Source: Pararhodobacter zhoushanensis (GTDB lineage: Bacteria; Pseudomonadota; Alphaproteobacteria; Rhodobacterales; Rhodobacteraceae). Taken from it: a DNA stretch of 64,000 nt. The number at the start of each line of letters is the position of its first letter. Position 1 is the first letter of the stretch. A program made the position numbers and the translations under genes. Positions 26,157 to 34,943 of this stretch are shown one piece after another. The notes under the pieces are model-generated. The model saw nothing but the letters and a program-made list of their open reading frames with translations, was not told the origin of the DNA and ran no database searches. The stretch covers positions 166,175 through 230,174 of the forward strand of contig NZ_JAPDFL010000002.1 of assembly GCF_025949695.1 (NCBI RefSeq). The letters are read 5' to 3'.

Positions 26157-26427
26157 GCATTCCAGCGGGGGCGACGGCGGACAGGTGCTGCGGCGGGTTG
26201 TATCCGTCGGCGTCCTGAGTGCGCGAGACGTCGGCACCGAACCCGACAGGCGCGGGGTGCCCGGCTTTCGGCGGTTGCAATCCGCGCGGCCGGATGGGGC
26301 TTTCGCGCAACACCGCATCCGGCGCACCGCACGCCAAGGCTTGACCCCCGTCCCGCCGGTCCTATCCGCGCGGCAGCTAGGCTTCGTGCGAAACCCCGCC
26401 AGGACTCACTTCAGTGTCGGGGAACGC
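26157..26427. other. Leader region of the TonB receptor gene
   Basis: Between the terminator and the receptor start there are about 270 bases in which I see no credible gene; the open frames here are antisense or upstream extensions. A GGGGAA ribosome-binding site precedes the receptor ATG. No Fur-like or ICE-like box was recognised by eye. Confidence 0.4.
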
Positions 26428-28386
26428 ATGAAATTTTCCACCCTTTCCGCTTTCGCGCTGTGTGCCGGTCTTGGCACACCGCTTGCCGCGCAGACCACCG
26501 GTCCGGTCCAGCCGGGAACAACCTTTCTGGGTACAATCCGCATCGACAGCCGCGAGGCGCAGGCGGTGCTGGGCAATTCCGAGATCACGCAAGACGAGAT
26601 CGAGGCGCTCAACGCCGATTCGATCCGCGATGTCTTTGCCGGGCAGTCGGCGATTCAGGCCAGTGGCGGTGCGTCGATTGCGACGAATGTCTTCGTCAAC
26701 GGGCTGGAGGAAAGCCTGCTTGCCGTCACCATCGACGGTGCGCGGCAGAACAAATCGCCGTTCCACCATTCGGGCAACGTGCTGATCGACCCCGCGCTAC
26801 TGCGCCGGGTCGAGATCAGCGCGGGGCTTGCCCCCGCCGATGCCGGGGCCAATGCCACGGGCGGGTTGATCGCCTATGAGTTTGCCGATGCCAGCGACCT
26901 TCTGGCCCCCGGCCAGACCTTCGGCGGCCGCTTCACGCTGGGTGCGGGGACGAACGGCGCGGGCCTCCGTGCGGGTCTGACGGTCTACGGACTGGCGGGG
27001 CGGCTGGAATACCTGCTGAGCGCGACGCGGCAATCGGGCGATCACTATGAGGACGGGTCGGGCACCCCGGTTCTGGGCACCGAGCCCGAACTGCGCAATT
27101 TCATGGCACGCTTTGGCTACACCACCGATGCCGGCAGCCGCCTGCGTTTCGCGGCTTCGCAGACCGAGGATACCGGCGAGCGTCTGGCGCAGGCCGGACC
27201 GGGCGGGCTGTTGTTCATCCGTCCCGATTTCGCTGGCGTGGTCGGTCGCCCCAGCGTGCTGGTGACTCCCTATTCGGGGCGCAGTTCGTACACGCTGACG
27301 TGGGAAGGGGCCGAGGATGGCACGTATGACCCCGAAGTGCAGCTGAGCTATAACCAGCAGCAGCTCGACGGCATCGGCATCTGGGGCGAGAACACCAGTT
27401 TCAGTGGTTATGCTGAAAACGTCTTCCACCTGCCCAACGGCACCGTGACGGCGGGCGTCGATTTCTTCCATGAGCGGGCGACTGGGTTTGGCCGGGGCAC
27501 AGGCGCGTTCGGCGACAGCGGGACCGAGCGTTTGTCGAGCATCGGGCTTTATACCCAATCGCGTCAGGATCTGAGCGAGCGCCTGTCGGTTTCCTATGGC
27601 GCGCGCTATGACTGGCAGCGCTTCACTGGGGCCGATGGCTCGGGGTTCCGCGACAGCGGTGCCAGCGTCAACGCGTCGCTCGATTACATCCTCACCGACA
27701 CGCTGACCTTCAACGCGGGTGCAGCCTCGACCTTTGGCGGGTTCGAGCTGGGCGAGGCTGCGCTGATCAACTTCGGCGGGGCGTGGGATTACACCGGCTT
27801 TCGCGCCTCGCGATCGCGCGCCGCACGGATCGGTCTGCGCTATCAACAGGGGCGCTGGACCGCGTCGGGCGCGCTGTTTTACACCGAAATCAACGATATC
27901 GCCGCTGTGCTGCCGGAAGCGGGTGCCCGGGGTCAATTGACGGATGTGGTCAGCCAGGGGATCGACACCTCGTTCGGCTACGAGGGTGATCGCTTCTATG
28001 CGCGGGTGAACCTGACCTATGCCGATGTTCAGGCCAACGGCAGCGACATCGCCACGACCGCCTATTATCTGGGCCGCCCGGTGGGCAGCCTTGCCGGGCT
28101 CGAGCTGGGGTATACGCTGAATGACCAGTGGACGGTCGGCGGCTCGGCTCAGGTCGCGTTCGAGAACGCGCTCGAGACCGTGACCCTGCCCAGCTATGAG
28201 GTGGTCAACCTCTTCGCGACATGGCGTCCGGCGCAGTTCAGTGGGTTGCAGGTGCGTTTCGATGTCGAAAACCTGTTCAACCGCACCTATGCCAGCCGCT
28301 CATCGGACGGGATCGGCCTGCCGAACGTGGTGCCGCTGACCGAACCGGGGCGCACCTTCCGCCTTACCGCCGCACTGGAATTCTGA
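26428..28386 (+). CDS. TonB-dependent outer-membrane receptor
   Basis: The 652-residue precursor begins with a signal peptide (MKFSTLSAFALCAGLGTPLAAQ). A plug domain spans about residues 40-150 (NADSIRDVFAGQSAIQ, then TIDGARQNKSPFHHSG and LLRRVEISAGLAPADAG). A long beta-barrel follows, ending with the classical VRFDVENLFNRTYASR and a terminal Phe (TAALEF). It should bind an iron chelate or similar nutrient outside the cell and take energy from TonB. The following genes encode a periplasmic binding protein and ABC importer, so the cargo is probably a ferric siderophore. It is a paralogue of the receptor at 32116-34119, sharing the FHH-containing plug motif. Confidence 0.9.
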   Translation: MKFSTLSAFALCAGLGTPLAAQTTGPVQPGTTFLGTIRIDSREAQAVLGNSEITQDEIEALNADSIRDVFAGQSAIQASGGASIATNVFVNGLEESLLAVTIDGARQNKSPFHHSGNVLIDPALLRRVEISAGLAPADAGANATGGLIAYEFADASDLLAPGQTFGGRFTLGAGTNGAGLRAGLTVYGLAGRLEYLLSATRQSGDHYEDGSGTPVLGTEPELRNFMARFGYTTDAGSRLRFAASQTEDTGERLAQAGPGGLLFIRPDFAGVVGRPSVLVTPYSGRSSYTLTWEGAEDGTYDPEVQLSYNQQQLDGIGIWGENTSFSGYAENVFHLPNGTVTAGVDFFHERATGFGRGTGAFGDSGTERLSSIGLYTQSRQDLSERLSVSYGARYDWQRFTGADGSGFRDSGASVNASLDYILTDTLTFNAGAASTFGGFELGEAALINFGGAWDYTGFRASRSRAARIGLRYQQGRWTASGALFYTEINDIAAVLPEAGARGQLTDVVSQGIDTSFGYEGDRFYARVNLTYADVQANGSDIATTAYYLGRPVGSLAGLELGYTLNDQWTVGGSAQVAFENALETVTLPSYEVVNLFATWRPAQFSGLQVRFDVENLFNRTYASRSSDGIGLPNVVPLTEPGRTFRLTAALEF

Positions 28387-28448
28387 TGCCGCGCGGGGAT
28401 GGGCATGCCGCCTTTCCCCGCCTTGCCCTGCCTTGTTGGAGACCCGAA

Positions 28449-29351
28449 ATGTTGCGTATTCTCACCCTTGCGACCGTTGCGCTGACTGGCTCCGCCGCCC
28501 TCGCGCAGACGGTTACCGTGCAGACCGCCGGTGGACCTGTCGAGGTCGCCACGAACCCCGACCGCGTGGTCGCGCTGGACCTTGCCGCCATCGACACCCT
28601 GCACGCCCTGGGCGTGTCGCTTGACGGCGTGCCCGATTTCACCCCGCCCGCCTATCTGCGCGCGGCGATGGCGGATGTGCCCACCGTCGGCACCCTGTTC
28701 GAGCCGGATTTCGAGGCGCTGGCCTCCATGGCCCCCGATCTGATCATCGCCGGTGGCCGCTCGCAGGCGCGGGTCGCGCCGCTGTCGCGCGTCGCGCCCA
28801 CGCTGGACATGACGATCACCGGGGCCGATGTGCTGACGCAGGCGCAGGACCGGCTTGCCGCGTACGGCGCGCTCTTCTCGCACGAAGCGCAGGCCGCGTC
28901 TCTGGCCGAGGCGCTGAGTGCCGACCTCGACACCGCCCGCGCCGCCGTTGCGGGCAAAGGCGCGGCGCTGATCCTGATGACCAATGGCGGCACCGTGTCG
29001 GCTTACGGCGATGACAGCCGCTTTGGCTGGATCCACACCGCCACCGGGCTGCCCGAAGCCTATCCTGCGATCACTGCCGAAAACCACGGCGAGGCGGTCT
29101 CGTTCGAATTCATCGCCGAGGTCAATCCCGACTGGTTGCTGGTCATCGACCGGGGTGCGGCCATCGGGCAGGCGGGCGAAGCCGCCGCCGCCACGCTGGA
29201 CAACCCGCTGGTGATGGGCACCACGGCAGGGCAGCGCGGGCAGATTGTCTATCTCGACAGCGCCGCGCTGTATCTGGCGGCGGGCGGGGTGCAGGCGACG
29301 CGGCTGATCCTGAACCAGCTGACCGACGCCTTCACCGCCGCAGGCGACTGA
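28449..29351 (+). CDS. Periplasmic siderophore-type binding protein (FecB/FatB-like)
   Basis: The 300-residue precursor has a signal peptide (MLRILTLATVALTGSAALAQ) and a class III binding-protein fold: NPDRVVALDLAAIDTLHALGV, then FEPDFEALASMAPDLIIAGGR, and a C-terminal half with GWIHTATGLPEAYPAI and WLLVIDRGAAIG. These match FatB/CeuE/SiuA iron-siderophore binding proteins. The start at 28449 leaves a 62-base gap after the receptor. The permease gene begins four bases after its stop. It delivers the chelate captured in the periplasm to the FecCD-type permeases. Confidence 0.9.
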   Translation: MLRILTLATVALTGSAALAQTVTVQTAGGPVEVATNPDRVVALDLAAIDTLHALGVSLDGVPDFTPPAYLRAAMADVPTVGTLFEPDFEALASMAPDLIIAGGRSQARVAPLSRVAPTLDMTITGADVLTQAQDRLAAYGALFSHEAQAASLAEALSADLDTARAAVAGKGAALILMTNGGTVSAYGDDSRFGWIHTATGLPEAYPAITAENHGEAVSFEFIAEVNPDWLLVIDRGAAIGQAGEAAAATLDNPLVMGTTAGQRGQIVYLDSAALYLAAGGVQATRLILNQLTDAFTAAGD

Positions 29352-29355
29352 CCCC

Positions 29356-30300
29356 GTGCCCCGTCTGGCCCTGATCTGCCTTGGGCTGGGGCTGATGGCG
29401 CTTGTCAGCCTGTGCCTTGGCGCGACCAACCTGTTTTCCGGTCCGCTCGACAGCGGGATGGTGCTGGCTGTCAGCCGCCTGCCGCGCACGCTGGCGGCGA
29501 TGCTGGCCGGGGCAGGTTTGGCGCTGGCCGGGGTGGTGATCCAGCAAACGGTGCAGAACCGGCTGGTAGAGCCGGGCCTGACCGGCACACCCGAAGCGGC
29601 AATGCTGGGGCTGCTGGCGGTAACGCTTTGGGCACCCGGCGCGGCGGTCGGGGTCAAGATGGGCATCGCGGCGCTGGCCGCACTGGTCGGCACGGCGGGG
29701 TTCTTCGCCCTGTCGCGCCATGTCCCGCGGCGCGACCCGATGCTGCTGCCGCTGGTCGGGCTGATCTATGCGGGCATTCTGGGTGCCGCGGCGCTGGGGC
29801 TGGCCTGGGCGACGGACCTTTTGCAATACGTGTCGATCTGGCGCTCGGGCGATTTTTCCGGCGTGCTGCGCGGGCGGTACGAGCTGTTGTGGATCATCGC
29901 CGGGCTGGCCCTGGTGCTCTATGTGCTGGCCGACCGCATCACCTTGCTGGGGTTGGGCGAAGCACAGGCCCGCGCACTGGGGCTGAACTGGCGGCAGACG
30001 GTGTTGCTGGGGCTGGGCATCGTCGCGCTGGCGACGGCGGTGATCGTGGTGACGGTGGGGGCGATGCCTTTTGTCGGGCTGGTTGTGCCCAACATCGTCT
30101 CGCGGCTGTGGGGGGACAATCTGCGGCGCAACCTGCCCCTGATCGCGGCAATGGGCGCGGGGTTTGTGCTGGGCGCGGATATTCTGGGCCGCGTGCTGCG
30201 CTGGCCGTATGAGATCCCGGCGGCCACAGTCTTCGCCGTTCTGGGTGCGGGCCTGTTCTTGTGGCTGATCCATGCACCGCGAGGCCGCCATGGCCGTTAA
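29356..30300 (+). CDS. Iron-chelate ABC transporter permease 1 (FecCD family)
   Basis: This 314-residue polytopic protein shows the FecCD motifs RLPRTLAAMLAGAGLALAGVVIQ near residue 45 and GAMPFVGLVVPNIVSRLWGDN near 235, the region contacting the ATPase. Some nine or ten hydrophobic helices fit BtuC-like topology. The start is a GTG at 29356 immediately after the binding-protein gene, with no better alternative. It overlaps the second permease gene by 11 bases. Together the two form the heterodimeric channel. Confidence 0.88.
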   Translation: MPRLALICLGLGLMALVSLCLGATNLFSGPLDSGMVLAVSRLPRTLAAMLAGAGLALAGVVIQQTVQNRLVEPGLTGTPEAAMLGLLAVTLWAPGAAVGVKMGIAALAALVGTAGFFALSRHVPRRDPMLLPLVGLIYAGILGAAALGLAWATDLLQYVSIWRSGDFSGVLRGRYELLWIIAGLALVLYVLADRITLLGLGEAQARALGLNWRQTVLLGLGIVALATAVIVVTVGAMPFVGLVVPNIVSRLWGDNLRRNLPLIAAMGAGFVLGADILGRVLRWPYEIPAATVFAVLGAGLFLWLIHAPRGRHGR

Positions 30301-31237
30301 CCACCGCCTGATCGCTCTGGCGCTAAGCCTGCTGGCGCTCTGTGCGCTGCTTATGCTGTGGCAGTTGCGCGCGCCTTACGGGTTCATTCTGGAACTGCGC
30401 GGCGTGAAGCTGGCGGCGCTGGTGATGGTCGGCGCGGCCACCGGGGCGGCGACGATCGTGTTTCAGACGCTGGTGGGCAACCGCCTGCTGACCCCCGGCA
30501 TTGTCGGCTTCGACGCGCTCTATCTGTTCCTGCAAGCGCTGCTGGTTTTCACGCTGGGGGCCAGCGTGCAGGCCAGCCTGCCCGCCGGGCTGAGCTTTCT
30601 GGCCGAGACGACCGTGATGATGGGGGTCGCGATGCTGCTGTTTGGCATGTTCCTGCGCAAGGGTAGCGATGATCTGATCAAGCTGGTGCTGACGGCGGTA
30701 ATCCTTGGCGTGTTGCTGCGCGGGTTGGAATCGCTGGTGCTGCGGCTGCTCGATCCGTCGGAATTCGCCGTGGTGCAACAGGCCGGGGTTGCCAGTTTTG
30801 GCGCGGTCGAGGCGGCACAATTGCTGCCCGCCGGACTGGCGCTGGCGGGCGCGCTGGCCGCTTCACTGTGGCTGGCCCCGGCGCTGGATCTTGCGGCGCT
30901 GGGTCGGACCGCCGCGCGCAGTCTGGGGCTGCGCCATGACCGGCTGGTGATGCAGGGGCTGGCGCTGGTCGCAGTGCTGGTTTCGGTGTCCACCGCGCTT
31001 GTCGGGCCGGTGACGTTTCTGGGCCTGCTGGCGGCCAGTCTGGCGCGGGCGCTGATCCCCAGCGCGCGCCATTCTGTGCTGATCCCGGCCAGCGCGCTGA
31101 TGGGTGCGGCCATTCTGGTGCTGGGCCAGTACGTGTTCGAACGGCTTTTGGGCCAACAGGCGGCGCTGTCCGTCGTCATCGAATTCGCGGGTGGGCTGGT
31201 GTTTCTGGCCCTTGTCTTGAGGAGACGCACGGCATGA
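30290..31237 (+). CDS. Iron-chelate ABC transporter permease 2 (FecCD family)
   Basis: This 315-residue polytopic protein is related to permease 1. Key segments are VMVGAATGAATIVFQTLVGNRLLTPGIVGFD near the start and ALVGPVTFLGLLAASLARAL with IPASALMGAAILVLGQYVFE near the end. The ATG at 30290 is favoured because GAGG lies seven bases upstream; an ATG at 30272 is in the same frame. The stop overlaps the ATPase start by four bases. It forms the second half of the membrane channel. Confidence 0.88.
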   Translation: MAVNHRLIALALSLLALCALLMLWQLRAPYGFILELRGVKLAALVMVGAATGAATIVFQTLVGNRLLTPGIVGFDALYLFLQALLVFTLGASVQASLPAGLSFLAETTVMMGVAMLLFGMFLRKGSDDLIKLVLTAVILGVLLRGLESLVLRLLDPSEFAVVQQAGVASFGAVEAAQLLPAGLALAGALAASLWLAPALDLAALGRTAARSLGLRHDRLVMQGLALVAVLVSVSTALVGPVTFLGLLAASLARALIPSARHSVLIPASALMGAAILVLGQYVFERLLGQQAALSVVIEFAGGLVFLALVLRRRTA

Positions 31238-31986
31238 TCGAGATCGCGGGCCTGACCCTGACACGCGGCACGCTGCGGGTTCTGGACGATGTGACGCTGA
31301 CCCTGCCGGCGGGCGGGGTCACGGCGATCATCGGCCCCAACGGGGCGGGGAAATCCACGCTGCTCAACTGCCTTGCCGGGCTGATCACCCCCGATGCCGG
31401 GACGGTGCGCATCGACGACGCGGATATCCACCGCCTGCGCGAGCCTGAGCGAGCATTGCGCCTGTCGCTGCTGCCGCAGGGCCAGAGCGTCGTGCCGCGA
31501 CTGACGGTGCGCGAGCTGGTCAGCTTTGGCCGCTGGCCGCATCATCGCGGGCGCCCGGGGCCTGAGGATCGCGCACTGGTCGAGGCGGCGTTGGCGCGTT
31601 TCGCGCTGATCCCGCTGGCCGAGCGGCTGGTCGAGGAACTCTCGGGCGGCCAGCGCCAGCGGGTGCTGGTGGCGATGGCCTTCGCGCAGGCAACGCCGTG
31701 GATGCTGCTGGACGAGCCGCTGGCCGCGCTGGACCCGCGCCACGCCCGCGACATCATGGAACGCCTGCACGAGGTTGCCGCCAGCGGGCGTTCTGTGCTG
31801 CTGGTCGTGCATGATCTGGCCATCGCCGCGCGCTATGCCCAATCGTGCATCTGCATGAAGAACGGCCGGATTCTGGCCGCCGGGCCTTGGGACCAAACCG
31901 TCACCGGCGATCTGCTGAGCACGCTTTACGACACGCCGCTTCGGCTGGCGGACGTTGAGGGGCAGCGGGTAATTCTGGCGGGCTGA
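31234..31986 (+). CDS. Iron-chelate ABC transporter ATP-binding protein (FecE-like)
   Basis: This 250-residue ABC ATPase has Walker A GPNGAGKSTL at about residues 30-39, signature LSGGQRQRVLVAMAFAQ, Walker B WMLLDEPLAALDPRHARDIM and the switch His in LLVVHDLAIAARYA. The sequence matches the FecE/FepC/ViuC iron(III)-chelate group. Its start overlaps the permease gene by four bases, completing a binding protein-permease-permease-ATPase operon. A 129-base gap with a palindrome follows before the second receptor gene. Confidence 0.92.
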   Translation: MIEIAGLTLTRGTLRVLDDVTLTLPAGGVTAIIGPNGAGKSTLLNCLAGLITPDAGTVRIDDADIHRLREPERALRLSLLPQGQSVVPRLTVRELVSFGRWPHHRGRPGPEDRALVEAALARFALIPLAERLVEELSGGQRQRVLVAMAFAQATPWMLLDEPLAALDPRHARDIMERLHEVAASGRSVLLVVHDLAIAARYAQSCICMKNGRILAAGPWDQTVTGDLLSTLYDTPLRLADVEGQRVILAG

Positions 31987-32025
31987 GGGTGGATGAAACC
32001 GCAAGAACCCCTCATTTTTCTTATG

Positions 32026-32041
32026 ACATGCAATTGCATGT
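32026..32041. promoter_or_regulatory. Perfect 16-base palindrome upstream of second TonB receptor
   Basis: ACATGCAATTGCATGT is an exact palindrome in an AT-rich stretch 75 bases before the receptor start. MarR regulators bind palindromes of this size, and a MarR gene lies just beyond the receptor gene, so this is a candidate operator for it. Confidence 0.55.
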
Positions 32042-32115
32042 AATGATGGGTCATGCTAACCGCACCCTCAGCCAAGACGCTGTCTGAGCCATCAACCCCG
32101 TTACCGGAGGCCCCG

Positions 32116-34119
32116 ATGGCAGCGACGCTCCTTCCCACTTTCTCTCCCCGCCGCGCCCGGCAGGCGCTGTTGTGCGGCGTTGCGGCCTCGGCGCTTGGCG
32201 CGGTGCCTGCATTGGCGCAAATGCCCGATGAACCGGTGCAATTTCTGGGCACGATCCTGCTTGATCCCGCCTATACCCGCGCCCGAGATCCTGACGGCAC
32301 CGCCGCCGATCGTGGCAACAGCCATTACGTCGCCGATGCCGAGCTGGACCGCGCGCGGATGGGCGATCTGCGCGATGTCTTCGCCGGGATTGCCTCGGTC
32401 TCGGTCGGCGGGGCGATTCCGCTGGCGCAAAAGATCTTCGTCAACGGCATCGACATGCTGAACCTTGCCGTCACGCTGGACGGCGTGTCGCAGAACAACC
32501 GGCTGTTCCACCATATTTCCGCCAATGCGTTTGATCCGGGCCTGCTGCGCTCGGTCCGTGTTGATGCCGGTGCGGCGCCGGCAGATGCCGGACCGCATGC
32601 GATGGCCGGGGCGGTGGTGATGGAAACCGTGGATGTCGAGGATCTGCTCGATCCGGGGCAGGCCTTTGGCGGCAACGTCCGGTTGTCGTTCGGCAGCAAC
32701 GGGCAGACCTTTGGCCGCTCGGCAACGGCAGCCGGGCGCGTCGGCGGGTTCGAGTGGCTGGCCTATTCGCGCCGCGTTACCGGTGAGGATTACGAGGCCG
32801 GCGGCGGCGGGGTTGTCGAGGGCAGCGCGGCCGATCTGACGACGCGGCTGCTGAAGCTGGCCTATGAGGGCGATGAAGGCCACCGGCTGGAGTTCTCGGT
32901 TCAGGACATGACCGATGATGCGCTGCGTCCTTACCGCGCGAATATCACCAGCGTCGGGCGTCCTTTCCCGCTGCGCCGCCACGACACGCACCGCACCAGC
33001 TATGCGCTGTCGTATGAGCAGCGCGATGCCACCGGCCTGTGGGATCCGCATATCGTGCTGGGCCGGTCCGAGGTCGAGGTGGGCGTCGATCAGCCGCTCG
33101 ACCCGGCGCTGGGTGTCAGCCGGGGCGTGACCAGCACGCTGTCGGCCACGGTGGAAAACCGTTTCCACCTGTCGCCCGATGCGACGATCACGGCAGGCGT
33201 GGATTTCTATGACCGCCAGAGCGCCTACAGCGACCTGACCACCACCGCGATCACCGAATCCGCGCGCAACTGGGGCCTGTTCACCCAGGCGCGGATCGAA
33301 CCGACCGAGGCGCTCTCGCTGTCCTTTGGGGGCCGCTATGATCGGCAGGCGTTCACCGGGACCACCGGCTGGCGCGAAAACTTTGCCGGGTTCAGTGGCA
33401 ACGCCTCGATCTCGTATCGGGTTACTGACGCGCTGCGGCTGCGCGGCGGGATTTCGTCGGTGTTCGGCGGCATGACGATCGAGGACAATTTCATCTTCAA
33501 CCCGGGCTGGGACTACACCGGCCTGCGCGCGGCACGGGCCGAGAACCTGACACTGGGCTTTGACTGGGAACAGGGCAATCTGCGGCTGGACGGCGAGGTG
33601 TTCGTCACCCGGCTGAACGATGTGCGCCTGAGCAGCTATGCCGCCAACGCCATGGGCGATGCCGAAAGCCGGGGCTTCAATCTGGGGCTGGGCTACGGCT
33701 GGAACAACGGCTACCTGCGGGCCTCGTACGCCTGGAGTCAGGTGCGGGTGAACGGCGCGCTCAGCGACAGCTATAGCGCGCTTGATCTGGGGGCACCGCT
33801 GGGCGGCGTGGTCGCGCTGGAAGTTCAGCATTCGCCTGAAGGCAGCAATTTCACCTTCGGCGGCAGCATTCAGGCCGCACTGGCGTATGACGACGTGGCC
33901 TCGGGCTCGGATCAGGGCCTGCCGGGCTATGGCGTGGTCAATGTCTTTGCCGAGTACCACCCGCCCAGCATGCGCGGCCTGACCCTGCGTGCCGAGGTCA
34001 ACAACCTCTTTGACCGCCAGTATGCCGACCGGGCGACCTATGGCGCGGATTTTGCGTCGGTCACGCCGATCTACGAGCCGGGCCGCAGCGTGCAGCTGTC
34101 AGCGGCGATGCGCTTCTGA
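32116..34119 (+). CDS. TonB-dependent outer-membrane receptor, second copy
   Basis: The 667-residue precursor has a signal peptide (about residues 1-35, ending GAVPALAQ). A plug domain contains LAVTLDGVSQNNRLFHHIS, LRSVRVDAGAAPADAG and PHAMAGAVVMETVD. A beta-barrel ends in RAEVNNLFDRQYADR and a terminal Phe (SAAMRF). It is clearly related to the receptor at 26428, including the FHH motif and QFLGTI/TFLGTI after the signal peptide, yet the barrels have diverged, suggesting different but related ligands. The ATG at 32116 follows GGAGG; the frame opens at 32053. It may supply a second chelate to the same ABC importer. Confidence 0.9.
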   Translation: MAATLLPTFSPRRARQALLCGVAASALGAVPALAQMPDEPVQFLGTILLDPAYTRARDPDGTAADRGNSHYVADAELDRARMGDLRDVFAGIASVSVGGAIPLAQKIFVNGIDMLNLAVTLDGVSQNNRLFHHISANAFDPGLLRSVRVDAGAAPADAGPHAMAGAVVMETVDVEDLLDPGQAFGGNVRLSFGSNGQTFGRSATAAGRVGGFEWLAYSRRVTGEDYEAGGGGVVEGSAADLTTRLLKLAYEGDEGHRLEFSVQDMTDDALRPYRANITSVGRPFPLRRHDTHRTSYALSYEQRDATGLWDPHIVLGRSEVEVGVDQPLDPALGVSRGVTSTLSATVENRFHLSPDATITAGVDFYDRQSAYSDLTTTAITESARNWGLFTQARIEPTEALSLSFGGRYDRQAFTGTTGWRENFAGFSGNASISYRVTDALRLRGGISSVFGGMTIEDNFIFNPGWDYTGLRAARAENLTLGFDWEQGNLRLDGEVFVTRLNDVRLSSYAANAMGDAESRGFNLGLGYGWNNGYLRASYAWSQVRVNGALSDSYSALDLGAPLGGVVALEVQHSPEGSNFTFGGSIQAALAYDDVASGSDQGLPGYGVVNVFAEYHPPSMRGLTLRAEVNNLFDRQYADRATYGADFASVTPIYEPGRSVQLSAAMRF

Positions 34120-34123
34120 GGCA

Positions 34124-34597
34124 TCAGCCGTAAAGCCGGTTGAGCAGACGGACGAGGTCATAAGCCTCGTCCGTTGACAGGCGCGGGGCCATCGCCTGCT
34201 GGATCCGCGCCATATAGACCGCCCAGACGCGATCCTGCAGCCCTTCGGCGGCGGGTGTCAGGAACAGGCGCTGCCCGCGTCCCGCGCCGGGAATTGCCTC
34301 ACGGCGGATGAACCCCGCCTGCGCGATGCGCGTGACATGGCGTGACAGGGCATATTGCGGCACAAATAGGCGGTTTTGCAGATCCTGCATGGCGATGCCG
34401 TCGGCGCCTGCCTCTTCCGTCGCATAGAGAATCTCGTACCAGAGCGGATCGCTGATCCCCAGGGCGCGCAGCTCTGCGGCGATCTCGGGCATCAAGGACC
34501 GCTCAACGCGCAGCAGGGCAAAGAACGCGCGGTTATAGGCGATGCGCGCATCGCTGTCGCCGAACGGCAGCGGCGCGGGCGGTCCGGGGTCTGGCAT
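34124..34597 (-). CDS. MarR-family transcriptional regulator
   Basis: This 157-residue winged-helix protein shows NRAFFALLRVERSLMPEIAAELRALGISDPLWYEIL, then MQDLQNRLFVPQYALSRHVTRIAQAGFIRRE as the recognition helix region, and GAGRGQRLFLTPAAEGL as the wing. MarR proteins are dimeric repressors relieved by small ligands. The gene converges on the second TonB receptor gene with only four bases between stops. It is a plausible regulator of the receptor/importer locus via the palindrome at 32026-32041. Confidence 0.88.
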   Translation of the reverse strand: MPDPGPPAPLPFGDSDARIAYNRAFFALLRVERSLMPEIAAELRALGISDPLWYEILYATEEAGADGIAMQDLQNRLFVPQYALSRHVTRIAQAGFIRREAIPGAGRGQRLFLTPAAEGLQDRVWAVYMARIQQAMAPRLSTDEAYDLVRLLNRLYG

Positions 34598-34943
34598 CGG
34601 GCTGTCCTTGGCTGGCGGGCGGGTTGACGTTTCTTAAGGCAGTGGGGCTGGGACCGCTAGGGGATCGCCGATGCCTGCGGCTTCATTGCCTAAGCCCGCA
34701 GGGGGCGCTATACCGTTGCGGTCTTGCGGGCGACGGTGCCCTGCCACGCGGTCCATCACACAAGGGTTGGTCAATGCGCTTTTCCCCCAATCTGTGCGCC
34801 GTGTTTCCCCTGCTCAGCGGGTTCAGTGCAAACAATGTCTAAGGGTTGCCCGCTCGCCTGAGGCGCAGGGCAACCCCAAGCTGACATGAACCTTTTTTGC
34901 CCCCGCGCCTGCGCGAGGGGTTCGCTTGTTTGCAGGACCAGAC
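34598..34943. other. Intergenic region with a long stem-loop
   Basis: This 346-base gap lies between divergently transcribed MarR and methyltransferase-like genes. No credible gene was seen. Its right half contains the strong nested hairpin described separately. Its left part contains TTGACG near 34624, a possible -35 element, but no clear -10 partner. Confidence 0.45.
34843..34876 (+). ncRNA. Nested GC-rich hairpin, possible small RNA end or leader element
   Basis: GGGTTGCCC at 34843-34851 pairs perfectly with GGGCAACCC at 34868-34876. Inside it CGCC (34855-34858) pairs with GGCG (34862-34865) around TGA. A run of six T at 34892-34897 follows 15 bases later, too far for a standard terminator. 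The structure is obvious, but whether it is a small RNA, a leader element of the gene at 34944 or a terminator is unknown. Confidence 0.4.
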
